DNA of 45,202 nt from CAXBYZ01 sp963980215 (lineage in GTDB: Bacteria > Patescibacteriota > Microgenomatia > UBA1400 > CG1-02-47-37): positions 1-45,202 of the forward strand of contig CAXBYZ010000006.1 in NCBI GenBank assembly GCA_963980215.1, given 5' to 3'. Below are positions 25,624 through 34,398 of this stretch, piece after piece. The position numbers and the translations under genes were made by a program. Position 1 is the first letter of the stretch, and each line of letters starts with the position of its first letter. The notes under the pieces are model-generated. The model saw only the letters and a list, made by a program, of their open reading frames with translations, was not told where the DNA came from and did no database searches.

Positions 25624-27283
25624 AAAATATCTTCCCCTCATTCTAATAATCGCTTTAGCCGCTTTCTTTCGCTTCTATCGCCTAGGCTCTACCCCTCAAG
25701 GTTTTTTCTCAGATGAAGTTGCAGTTGGTTACAACGCCTTTTCGATAATCAAGACAGGTAAGGACGAGTTTGGAAAAGTTATGCCTTTCTTTTTCAAGAG
25801 TTTTGGAGAAGGGAAACTACCTCTATATGTTTACCAAGCTGTTCCTTTTGTTTTTTTGCTTGGCCCTACCGAGTTAGCCGTAAGATTTCCAGGAGCTTTA
25901 CTCGGAACCCTTACAGTCCTAGCTTTATACTGGTTTACCCTTGAGAGTTTAAAGCTATCAAAGATAAAATCAAGTTTTCATCAAACTATTGCTCTAGTAG
26001 CAGCTTTTTCTCTAAGCATCATGCCTTGGCACATCCACTTTTCTCGCGGGGTCTTTGGTCAAGAATCTCTATTTTGGGCTATCCTTGGATCTTACTTACT
26101 TTTAAGAGGATTAGCCAATAATCATCGCCTTACTTCCTTTTTTGGGTTTATAAGCTTCACTTGCAGTCTTTTAATCTATCACTCTCCAAAAGTTATCTTA
26201 CCTTTATGGATACCTATAATTTTTTTACTATCCAAGAAAAAAATATCCAATTTATTTAAACACTCTCTACTCGGGGGATTAATTACTGTTGTTGTCTGGG
26301 GATTGGTTACCTTTAATCCTTTGGGCATGCAGAGGGCCAAGGGTGTCTCTGTCTTTAGTCAATACTCAGGTGTTTCTGCTAAGCTTCATGAAAGTATTAC
26401 CGAAGAGGGGCGATTGAATCGTAGTATTTTATTTGCCAGAGCCATGCACAACAAAGCCGAAAGTTATGGCAGAGAAATCATTGGTCGATATCTATCTCAC
26501 TTTAATCCAGACCTATTATTCATTTCCGGAGACACCATTAGACCTCGTTATCGGGTTCCAAACCAAGCTCAGATGTTTATCATCTTTTTACCATTTTTAC
26601 TTTTAGGCACTTATCTTAGTATAAAAAAGAAGTTTTACTTACCATTAATATTTTTACTTCTAGCCCCCGTACCAGCCTCCATGTCTTTTGAAACTCCAAG
26701 CACCGTAAGAGCTTTATTCATGACTCCAGCCCTAGCTACTCTTACTGGTTTGGGTTTGGTCAGTGCTATCAACACCACAATTAAAACCAAAAAATTACTA
26801 GTAATTATTCCCACAATCACCTTAATTACTCTCGCCTTTAGTTATCAGACGGTCTCATACTTTAATGCATATTTTCACTTAAATGACATTCACAAGCCGT
26901 ATGCCTGGCAGTACGGTTACAAACCCTTAAGTGCTAAACTAGCCGACCTTGAAGATAACTATGATCACATTGTAGTCACCGGCATGGGTGGCCCTCCCTA
27001 TATTTTTCTCGCCTTTTATCAGCAATACGACCCAACTCTTCTTCAAGAAGAAATAAATAAAAATATTGGTGAAACCGATCCTTTTGGCTTCATCCACATC
27101 AAAGGTTTTGGCAAGTATACTTTTCCCAAAGAAACTTGTCCTTTTGACGAAAATGCTACCAAAACATTATTTGTTTGCCAGAAAGACGGTGAAGGGATAG
27201 ATAGAAATCATATAATCGACTCAGTCTACTTTAAAGACAAAACTCCAGCCTTCACCATCTTTGACCCTGAGCATGAAAATTAA
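25613..27283 (+). CDS. GT-C glycosyltransferase, paralogue 3
   Basis: This 556-aa member of the tandem set has FFSDEVAVGYNAFSIIKTGKDE with the catalytic D34/E35, FFFKSFGEGKLPLYVY and VRFPGALLG. About 11 helices are followed by the longest C-terminal outer domain of the group. It starts at AWQYGYKPLSAKL and includes ETCPFDENATKTLFVCQ, a Cys pair that could form a disulfide. It probably transfers a polyprenyl-phosphate-linked sugar. The ATG at 25613 overlaps the previous gene by 11 bases. Confidence 0.82.
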   Translation: MNTKKYLPLILIIALAAFFRFYRLGSTPQGFFSDEVAVGYNAFSIIKTGKDEFGKVMPFFFKSFGEGKLPLYVYQAVPFVFLLGPTELAVRFPGALLGTLTVLALYWFTLESLKLSKIKSSFHQTIALVAAFSLSIMPWHIHFSRGVFGQESLFWAILGSYLLLRGLANNHRLTSFFGFISFTCSLLIYHSPKVILPLWIPIIFLLSKKKISNLFKHSLLGGLITVVVWGLVTFNPLGMQRAKGVSVFSQYSGVSAKLHESITEEGRLNRSILFARAMHNKAESYGREIIGRYLSHFNPDLLFISGDTIRPRYRVPNQAQMFIIFLPFLLLGTYLSIKKKFYLPLIFLLLAPVPASMSFETPSTVRALFMTPALATLTGLGLVSAINTTIKTKKLLVIIPTITLITLAFSYQTVSYFNAYFHLNDIHKPYAWQYGYKPLSAKLADLEDNYDHIVVTGMGGPPYIFLAFYQQYDPTLLQEEINKNIGETDPFGFIHIKGFGKYTFPKETCPFDENATKTLFVCQKDGEGIDRNHIIDSVYFKDKTPAFTIFDPEHEN

Positions 27284-28757
27284 AAGTTGGCTCCTTCTAA
27301 CCATTATTATTTTATTCGCCATATCTTTGCGCTTAATTAATTTTGGCTCAAACCCAGTTAGTCTATACTGGGACGAAGTTGCTATTGGCCTAGATGTTCA
27401 ATCAATCCTAGAAACAGGAAAAGACATCAACAACAACCACCCTCTCCAACCATTATTCAAGTCATACGGGGACTACAAAGCCCCAATTTATATCTTGATC
27501 ACCACTTTCTTTGCTAAGTTTTTTGGAGTCACTGAAAAAATTATTCGCCTCCCATCACTACTTTCATTTGCTGGTTTATGCTTGTCTCTATTTTTTCTAC
27601 TGAAACTTATTTTTCCATCCAAAAAATTGATACCTTGGATTTCACTAATTACCTTAAGCCTACTTCCATGGTCGTACCACTTTTCAAGAATTGGTATGGA
27701 GTCTCACTTATCTTTATTCTTCCTTACTTCCTCAATTTACTTCCTCATAAAAAGTTTAAAAGAAAAAAAACTACTATTAACCAGTCTAAGCTCCCTTACT
27801 TTATCACTAGGGATCTACTCATACATTGTCTTAAGAATCATCGGTCCAATCTTGTTTTTTCTTGCCTTCCTACTTTACAAAACAAAAAGCCAAAAATTTA
27901 ACAAAAAAAGTTTTCTTATCAGCACAGTCATCATTACTGTTAGTATCTTCATTCTTACCAGCTCATCATTCTACAAAGAGAGTCAAAACTATAGACTCAG
28001 TAACAACAACTTACTTACCTCAACTACTCATATAGAAAGTTCAGTCCAATCAAAGCTAACCACCACCAACACCATAATTGACAGAGCAGTTTTTCATCGT
28101 TACTACTACAAAGCCAAAGAGTACCTCTCAAACTATCTAGAATACTTTTCACCCCAATTTTTATTTCTGACAGGAGACCCCAACCAGAGACACCATTCAG
28201 GTTATGGCGGAGAGCTACTTCTTGTTCAGGGAATCTTTTTAGCTATTGGCTTATTTTCTTTACTAAAAACAACCCCCAAACCTAAATTATTAATACTATT
28301 CTGGTTGTTCCTCTCACCAAGTATTGCCGCCCTAGTCAACGAAACTCCTCATGCTTCAAGATCAATCTATCAAATGATTCCTCTGGTGATCATAATTTCT
28401 CTAGGTATTAATCAGTTTTTTGAAATGAAATCAATTCGAAAACTAACTCCTCCACTTATTATTTTGGTCACTTTAATTAACTTCTCTCTTTATCTATACG
28501 ATTACCATCACTACTACCCATCTCGATCAAGTCTCTCTTGGATTCAGCCATACTCATCAGTTTTTAAACACTTTAGTCAAAATAAAACACAAAAACAAGT
28601 TTATCTCACTCCAGATTATTACCAACCTGAACTATATGCCCGTTTTTACTTAGAAGACTATGACAACTTTTCATTCACTCTCCCAGAACTTTGTCCCCAA
28701 GAAGCAATCTGTATTTCCAAAGATAACTGGCAAACAATCACTAAAAATCCGCTATGA
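27273..28757 (+). CDS. GT-C glycosyltransferase, paralogue 4
   Basis: From ATG 27273 the protein is 494 aa. A TTG four codons upstream (27261) is possible but less likely, since the ATG gives the family-typical MKIKSW membrane start and overlaps the previous stop by 11 bases. The first outer loop has LYWDEVAIGLDVQSI (D34, E35), LETGKDINNNHP with a small insertion, LFKSYGDYKAPIYI and IRLPSLLS. About 11 helices precede a shorter C-terminal domain (about 75 residues) containing LCPQEAIC, a close Cys pair. Confidence 0.8.
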   Translation: MKIKSWLLLTIIILFAISLRLINFGSNPVSLYWDEVAIGLDVQSILETGKDINNNHPLQPLFKSYGDYKAPIYILITTFFAKFFGVTEKIIRLPSLLSFAGLCLSLFFLLKLIFPSKKLIPWISLITLSLLPWSYHFSRIGMESHLSLFFLTSSIYFLIKSLKEKKLLLTSLSSLTLSLGIYSYIVLRIIGPILFFLAFLLYKTKSQKFNKKSFLISTVIITVSIFILTSSSFYKESQNYRLSNNNLLTSTTHIESSVQSKLTTTNTIIDRAVFHRYYYKAKEYLSNYLEYFSPQFLFLTGDPNQRHHSGYGGELLLVQGIFLAIGLFSLLKTTPKPKLLILFWLFLSPSIAALVNETPHASRSIYQMIPLVIIISLGINQFFEMKSIRKLTPPLIILVTLINFSLYLYDYHHYYPSRSSLSWIQPYSSVFKHFSQNKTQKQVYLTPDYYQPELYARFYLEDYDNFSFTLPELCPQEAICISKDNWQTITKNPL

Positions 28758-30313
28758 CTAAAAAAACAATCTTCCTACTAATCCTAGGAATTATTTTTAC
28801 CAGATTTATACTTCTCTCCAAAATTCCTTTAGCCCTCAATAGAGATGAAGCCGCCATTGGTTGGAACGCCTACTCGATTATTAAAACCCTAAAAGATGAG
28901 CACGGTCAATTTCTTCCCATAAACTTTAAGTCCATCGGGGACTACAAAATGCCTCTATACATCTACGCTTCAATTTTACCCATTAAACTTTTTGGTCTAA
29001 ATGAATTTTCTGTTAGATTTTGGTCTAGTTTTTCCGGTGGCATTCAAGTATTTGCTATTTACTTTATTACAAAAAAACTCCTAAAGTCAAAAAAAACTGC
29101 TCTTATTTCAAGTCTATTTTTACTCTTTAATCCTTGGGCTGTGTTCTACTCAAGAATTGCTTTTGAAGCCAATCTAGCCCTAGCCTTTTTTATGGTAGGC
29201 ACTCTTTTAATTTTAAAAGAAAAACTGATTGTTGGTTTATTCCTTTATCTTCTATCTTGCCTTACTTATTCAAGTAGTCTTATCCTAATCCCCATATTTT
29301 GCCTCATCTTATTTATCTTGAATAAAAACTTAAGACAAAAACAAATGATTATTGCTTGGTCGGTATTCACCCTCCTTTTCTTACTAATTTTTGGCATTGT
29401 CTTTAAAACTTCTAGCCAAAAATCTGCTATTTCAATCTTCTCAAACCCTACTATTATAGACACTTACAACAAAACAAGAACCAACGTCTATGCATACAAT
29501 CAATTGTTAGCAAAATTCTGGTACAACAAACCAATTTACTTGTTTAGAATTTGGTTAAAAAATTACTTAAATACTTTTTCACTAAGATTCCTAATCTTTG
29601 AAGGCGGCCATCATCCTTGGCACCGCATTCTTTATCTTGGAAATTTTTACATCACTGAAATTATCCTAGCTCTTATCGGTTTATATTCTTTAATCAAATC
29701 CAAAATTAAACAAAACTACAAGTTACTCATAATCAGTTGGTTATTAATTAGCCCTCTAGCTTCAGCAATTACCATCGATGCTCCTCACACTACCAGGAGC
29801 CTCTTTTTACTCCCCATCACCATAATTCTAGCAGCTTTTGGAGCAAGTCATCTTCTTAAAAAGACAAAAAAACCAATCACTAAGGGTTTACTGCTTGCTA
29901 CTTATCTACTAAGTCTTATCTACGGCGGCTATCGCTACATCAGCACTTATCCAAAATTTTTTCCTCAAGATATCCCTGCTGGTTTAAAGCAAGCCCTTGA
30001 GTACACCGATCAAAAATCAATCACAGGTAAGATATATCTGACTGATATTCAAAACTCAACTTATCTCTACCCAGCCTTTCACAATCAGTTGTCACCAAGC
30101 AGGTTTCAAGAAGAATCTATTTGGACAAAGGAAGATGTTGTGGGTTTATCCAATGCCTACCAATTTGATAACTACTACATAGTTAATGACCTAAACGACA
30201 TCACAGATCCATCAGTTATCATTTTACCAATCTCTCAAACACCAACTCAGTTATTTGACAGCTTAAAGCTTGAGTATCAAAATAACTACTATCAAGTCTA
30301 TATCAAAGAATAA
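28754..30313 (+). CDS. GT-C glycosyltransferase, paralogue 5
   Basis: This 519-aa protein is the last of the five tandem-related copies. It has LALNRDEAAIGWNAYSIIKTLKDEHG with D31/E32, INFKSIGDYKMPLYIY and VRFWSSFSG. About 11 helices follow, then an outer domain of about 115 residues without the WQYGYK motif (here FPQDIPAGLKQALEY). The Trp before DE in paralogues 1, 2 and 4 is Arg here, as it is Ser in paralogue 3, so the donor pocket probably differs. It overlaps the upstream gene by four bases and the downstream gene by one (TAATG). Confidence 0.82.
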   Translation: MTKKTIFLLILGIIFTRFILLSKIPLALNRDEAAIGWNAYSIIKTLKDEHGQFLPINFKSIGDYKMPLYIYASILPIKLFGLNEFSVRFWSSFSGGIQVFAIYFITKKLLKSKKTALISSLFLLFNPWAVFYSRIAFEANLALAFFMVGTLLILKEKLIVGLFLYLLSCLTYSSSLILIPIFCLILFILNKNLRQKQMIIAWSVFTLLFLLIFGIVFKTSSQKSAISIFSNPTIIDTYNKTRTNVYAYNQLLAKFWYNKPIYLFRIWLKNYLNTFSLRFLIFEGGHHPWHRILYLGNFYITEIILALIGLYSLIKSKIKQNYKLLIISWLLISPLASAITIDAPHTTRSLFLLPITIILAAFGASHLLKKTKKPITKGLLLATYLLSLIYGGYRYISTYPKFFPQDIPAGLKQALEYTDQKSITGKIYLTDIQNSTYLYPAFHNQLSPSRFQEESIWTKEDVVGLSNAYQFDNYYIVNDLNDITDPSVIILPISQTPTQLFDSLKLEYQNNYYQVYIKE

Positions 30314-31002
30314 TGAAAATAACCAAACTATCAATCCTAATCCCAAGCTTCAACGAAGCCAATACTATCACTACTATCATCTCAGAGTTAAAGAAAATTA
30401 ACCTAAAAAAAATAAAACTTGAGATCATAGTCATCAACGACGCTTCAACAGACAAGACTCTAAAAAAAATAAAAAATATTTCCCAAATTAAAGTAATTTC
30501 TCATAAAAAAAATCAAGGTAAAGGAGCCGCCATTAGAACAGGTTTAAATCAAGCAACAGGGGACTATGTTCTCATTCAAGACGCAGATCTAGAGTACGAC
30601 CCCAAAGACATTATCAATCTGATTAATCCGATCTTAGAAGGTAAAGCAGAGGTTGTTTATGGTTCAAGATTTCTAGGTCCCCACAAAAACATGCTTTTTT
30701 GGCACTTTCTTGGCAATAAATTTCTCTCTCTAACTACCAATATCTTGTACAACACTACTTTGTCAGACATGGAGGTTTGCTACAAGCTAATCCCCAGCAA
30801 ATTAATTAAATCTTTTAATCTTAAATCAAACCGATTTGGCTTTGAACCGGAAGTAACCGCCAAAATCTTAAAACAAAAGATCAGAATCTACGAAGTTCCC
30901 ATCTCTTATTCTGGCAGGGAGTTTTCAGAAGGTAAGAAAATTACTTGGAGAGACGGAGTTCAAGCCTTTTTTCTCTTATTAAAATATCGTCTTTTTAACT
31001 AA
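30313..31002 (+). CDS. DPM1-like GT2, polyprenyl-phosphate sugar synthase
   Basis: This 229-aa soluble GT2 has SILIPSFNEANTI (7-19), VINDASTDKT (40-49), NQGKGAAIRTGL, the metal-binding DAD of QDADLEYDP at 90-92, VYGSRF and SDMEVCYKLI, with FGFEPEVTAKI near the end of the fold. The DADLEYDP signature and the small size are characteristic of dolichol-phosphate mannose synthase-like enzymes without membrane domains. It would supply polyprenyl-phosphate-hexose to the GT-C genes just upstream. The stop of the previous gene and this ATG share one base. Confidence 0.87.
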   Translation: MKITKLSILIPSFNEANTITTIISELKKINLKKIKLEIIVINDASTDKTLKKIKNISQIKVISHKKNQGKGAAIRTGLNQATGDYVLIQDADLEYDPKDIINLINPILEGKAEVVYGSRFLGPHKNMLFWHFLGNKFLSLTTNILYNTTLSDMEVCYKLIPSKLIKSFNLKSNRFGFEPEVTAKILKQKIRIYEVPISYSGREFSEGKKITWRDGVQAFFLLLKYRLFN

Positions 31003-31004
31003 TT

Positions 31005-31760
31005 ATGATCAATGACCTATCTATAGTTTTAGCCACTAGAAACGAGCAAGAAAACCTCCCTCGTTGTCTTGAGGCAGTTTCTGATCTCACCAATGATTTA
31101 GTTATAGTTGATGCTGAATCAACAGACAAAACTAGAGAAATAGCTAAAAAACACAAAGCTAGAGTTATTAAGGTCAAGCACAGAAAAATGTTTCATAAAA
31201 ATAAACAAATTGCTTTAGACAGAGCCAAAAATACCTGGATACTCCAGCTAGACGCAGATGAAGTAGTGACTCCAGAACTGGCTCAAGAAATTAAACAAAT
31301 TATTCAAAAATCCAAATACTCCGGCTTCTACATTCCCCGAAGAAATTTTTTTCTGGGCCACCCTCTTACTAAGGGTGGTCAGTATCCCGATGAGGTTATT
31401 AGGTTAGTCAAAAAAGCCAAAGCTCACTTTCCTTGTCAGTCAGTTCATGAACAAATAGCCATCGTCGGCTCAGTTGGCCACCTCAAACATGATCTACTCC
31501 ACTACTCAGACCCCAACTTAACAAGATACTTCACTCGTTTTAATCGCTACACTTCACTTGAAGCCGCTAAATTAAATATCAAACCCTTCACTTTTCTCAA
31601 TTATTTACTAATCAAACCCGCCTATTGGTTTCTACTTACCTTTATCCGCCACAAAGGTTTTGTCGATGGTATCTATGGTTTTTTATTCTCCCTCCTCTCA
31701 TCTCTTCGTTATCCGGTTACTTATATCAAAGCTTTGGAGATAAAATGGACAAAAAAGTAA
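31005..31760 (+). CDS. GT2 glycosyltransferase, WaaE-like
   Basis: This 251-aa GT2 has LSIVLATRNEQENLPR, VDAESTDKT (35-43), the DAD motif at 83-85 in ILQLDADEVV, YIPRRNFFLG, GGQYPDEVIRLVKK and QSVHEQIAI. It belongs with the proteins at 13304 and 16626. Its tail contains two aromatic hydrophobic stretches that may bind the membrane. The gene starts 2 bases after the preceding stop and its end overlaps the next gene by 16 bases. Confidence 0.83.
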   Translation: MINDLSIVLATRNEQENLPRCLEAVSDLTNDLVIVDAESTDKTREIAKKHKARVIKVKHRKMFHKNKQIALDRAKNTWILQLDADEVVTPELAQEIKQIIQKSKYSGFYIPRRNFFLGHPLTKGGQYPDEVIRLVKKAKAHFPCQSVHEQIAIVGSVGHLKHDLLHYSDPNLTRYFTRFNRYTSLEAAKLNIKPFTFLNYLLIKPAYWFLLTFIRHKGFVDGIYGFLFSLLSSLRYPVTYIKALEIKWTKK

Positions 31761-32749
31761 ATTTATTACTTCACTCAAGCAATCAAGACTCATTTCGCGG
31801 TATTGGTGTCTACACAAGGGAGCTTAGAAAACAACTAGAGAAACATCCATCTATCAATCTTGTAAACTCCATCAAAAAAGCTGACATTATTCATTACCCC
31901 AACTTTCATTTATTTAATAAAATAAAGATCAAGCACTTAAGAAAAACCATCTTTACTATTCATGACCTTACTCCACTAGATTTTCCTCATCTATTTCCTC
32001 TAGGAATAAAAAGTAAAATTAACTGGTTACACAATAACTTTAATTTAAAAAAATCACTTCATATTATTACCGACTCAATCGCTTCAAAAAATCAGATCAT
32101 TAAATTCACCTCTATTAGTCAATCAAAAATTACTCCTATCTATTTAGCTCCTCCAACATCATTAAATCTAAAGCCAACTAAAAAACTAAAAGACACCTAC
32201 GCTCTATATGTGGGTGACATCAATCCAAATAAAAACATTAGAAAGATAGTAATTGCTTGCCTAACAAACAACATTAAGCTTTATCTTGCCGGTAAATCAG
32301 CCACTGCCAAGTTAAATAAAAAGGCAAGAAAACACCCTGAACTTCAAGACTTAGTTTGGCTTAAAAAACAAAAAAAACTTCACCCAACAAAAATAAAACT
32401 ACTAGGCTTTGTCAGCAATCAAAAACTATCTCAGTTATATCAATCCGCCACCGTTTGTCTTCAACCATCTCTCTCAGAAGGTTTTGGTTTACCTGTTTTA
32501 GAGGCTTTAAGGCTAGGCTGTCCAGTCATTACTTCAAAAACTTCTAGTTTGCCCGAAGTTGGGGGTAAATCCTGTTTTTATGTCAACCCAACTGATCAAG
32601 AAGAAATTAACAAGCAACTCATTCGGGTAATCAACCTATCACCAGAACGAAGAAAAAAAATAATCAAAGCCGGTAAGACTCACGCTAAAATCTTTTCTTG
32701 GGAAAAAACTGCTCAGCAAACGGTTAAACTTTACAAATCACTCCTATGA
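31745..32749 (+). CDS. GT4 glycosyltransferase, mannosyltransferase-like
   Basis: From the ATG at 31745 this is a 334-aa GT-B enzyme. A TTG 40 codons earlier (31625) would add a segment that merely reads through the upstream gene and is rejected. It has FRGIGVYTREL at the acceptor-domain glycine loop, IFTIHDLTPLDFP, ALYVGDINPNKNI at the start of the donor domain, and the EX7E motif in SLSEGFGLPVLEALRLGCPVI, followed by SSLPEVGG. These are hallmarks of GT4 mannosyltransferases (WbpZ/MtfB-like). It probably extends a lipid-linked glycan in the cytoplasm. It overlaps the next gene by four bases. Confidence 0.86.
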   Translation: MDKKVNLLLHSSNQDSFRGIGVYTRELRKQLEKHPSINLVNSIKKADIIHYPNFHLFNKIKIKHLRKTIFTIHDLTPLDFPHLFPLGIKSKINWLHNNFNLKKSLHIITDSIASKNQIIKFTSISQSKITPIYLAPPTSLNLKPTKKLKDTYALYVGDINPNKNIRKIVIACLTNNIKLYLAGKSATAKLNKKARKHPELQDLVWLKKQKKLHPTKIKLLGFVSNQKLSQLYQSATVCLQPSLSEGFGLPVLEALRLGCPVITSKTSSLPEVGGKSCFYVNPTDQEEINKQLIRVINLSPERRKKIIKAGKTHAKIFSWEKTAQQTVKLYKSLL

Positions 32750-34398
32750 AGAAAAAGATTTTATCTTTCCTTCCTTACTTCTTCATTATCATTCTCTCTC
32801 TCTATTTACTCAAAGATTTACTCAAAGTCGGTTTTCCCTACACTCACGACGGTCACAGCCACTTAGCCCGCCTTGCCAATCTCTGGCTCACCTTAAAATC
32901 AGGGCAATTTCCTCCCCGGTTTGCTCCAAACCTTGACTATAACTTTGGCTATCCAGTTTTTAACTTTAACTACTACTTCTCATACTTTTTTGCCTTGGTT
33001 TTTAGAGTCTTTAAATTTTCTTTCGAAACTAGCCTTAAAACCAACATAATTATTTTTTATACTCTTGGTGGCCTTGGAGTTTATTCTTGGACAAAAAAAT
33101 ATACAAAAAACTCAATCGCTTTTCTTACTTCAGTTATCTACCTGACTTTTCCATACCAACTCCTAAACATTTTTATTAGGGGAAACATAGGCGAGTCAGC
33201 AGCTCTTGGGGTTTTGCCTTGGGTCTTACTATCAATAGATAAAATCACCAAAAAATATAAATCCCAAGTAATCACCTCTTTGATCACAGCTTTTTTTTGG
33301 CTAATGCACAATCTTGTCACTCTACTGGGATTACCTATAATCGCTCTTTACTTCATTGTCACCAAAATAAAACCTTTCGGATTAAAAAATCTAGCCAAAA
33401 CTGGATTAACTATCTTCTCTCTTAGCACTGCACTAGTTGCCTTTTTCTACCTTCCAGCCTTACAAGAAAAGAAGTTCATAACCCTAGACAAACTTTCACT
33501 AAACACTCAATACTACCAACACTTTGTTTTCCCAACCCAATTACTAAAAGACAATTTTCAATTTGGTTACTCAATGGAGGGGGATCAAGACACCATGCCT
33601 TTAACCCTAGGCATCCCTCACCTTATCCTACTCCTTTCTAGTTTAGCTTTATTCACTATTTCAAAGTCAAAGCAAAACAAATCTTTATATATTTTCTTCA
33701 TCTCTACCACTGCTATTTCCACATTTATGACCTTACCCTACAGTCACTTTATATATAAATTAATTCCTCCCCTAACTTACCTTCAATTTCCTTGGAGGTG
33801 GTTTTTAGTTACCAATATTACCCTTCCTATCTCAATTGGTCTAGCTTTGTCCAACTTTAAATCCAAAAAACTCACTCTCGCACTCACTCTAGTTACTTCC
33901 GTCATCTTGGTTATATATGTTTCTCCTTGGACCAAGATAACCAACTCAATCCATCACTCCAATCAAGACTACCACGACTTTTTCTTTACTAGCTCAGTCC
34001 TTCACGAGAATACCAGCATTTGGTTTGATCGAAACAAAAACTTAGAGATCCCCACCCAATACGCTTTTGAGAGAAACAACAACGTTCAGCCTCAAATATC
34101 CATCTGGGATGCCAAAGAGCATCTTTACATCATGAACTACGATCAACCCATGAATGTTATCGAACGAACTGCTTACTTTCCCGGTTGGAAGGTTTATGTA
34201 GACAACCAAGAAATAGATATTAATTATCAAGACCAACAATTTCCCGGAACCATCTCTTTTAATCTTCCGGCAGGGGAGCACCACATCAAAACCATCTTTA
34301 CCCAGCAAACTCCTCCAAGAATTATTGGCAACAGCTTATCTTTCCTAGCTTTACTTGGATCACTTATTTATCTTTTGTTAGCCAAAAAACTAAAATGA
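32746..34398 (+). CDS. PF10131/YfhO-like polytopic membrane protein, paralogue of 11687
   Basis: This 550-aa protein repeats the layout of the 11687 protein: YTHDGHSHLARLANLW (H34, D35), SGQFPPRFAPN (52-62), YQLLNIFIRGNIGESAAL, LTYLQFPWRWFLV, about 12 helices, and an outer C-terminal domain with YFPGWKVYVDNQEIDINYQ and LPAGEHHIKTIF before a final helix. The last domain matches YfhO-type proteins, which glycosylate teichoic acids in Firmicutes. A membrane glycosyltransferase role is inferred from this and from context. It is the better-conserved of the two paralogues in the C-terminal domain. It is coupled to both neighbours by ATGA overlaps. Confidence 0.78.
   Translation: MKKKILSFLPYFFIIILSLYLLKDLLKVGFPYTHDGHSHLARLANLWLTLKSGQFPPRFAPNLDYNFGYPVFNFNYYFSYFFALVFRVFKFSFETSLKTNIIIFYTLGGLGVYSWTKKYTKNSIAFLTSVIYLTFPYQLLNIFIRGNIGESAALGVLPWVLLSIDKITKKYKSQVITSLITAFFWLMHNLVTLLGLPIIALYFIVTKIKPFGLKNLAKTGLTIFSLSTALVAFFYLPALQEKKFITLDKLSLNTQYYQHFVFPTQLLKDNFQFGYSMEGDQDTMPLTLGIPHLILLLSSLALFTISKSKQNKSLYIFFISTTAISTFMTLPYSHFIYKLIPPLTYLQFPWRWFLVTNITLPISIGLALSNFKSKKLTLALTLVTSVILVIYVSPWTKITNSIHHSNQDYHDFFFTSSVLHENTSIWFDRNKNLEIPTQYAFERNNNVQPQISIWDAKEHLYIMNYDQPMNVIERTAYFPGWKVYVDNQEIDINYQDQQFPGTISFNLPAGEHHIKTIFTQQTPPRIIGNSLSFLALLGSLIYLLLAKKLK

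Noticed and set aside
27578..27901. 107-aa + strand frame inside a GT-C gene
   Set aside because: A shadow of the 27273 gene with no ribosome site or domain.
31625..31744. TTG-initiated 40-residue extension of the GT4 at 31745
   Set aside because: It only reads the upstream gene in another frame, and the family N-terminus begins at ATG 31745.
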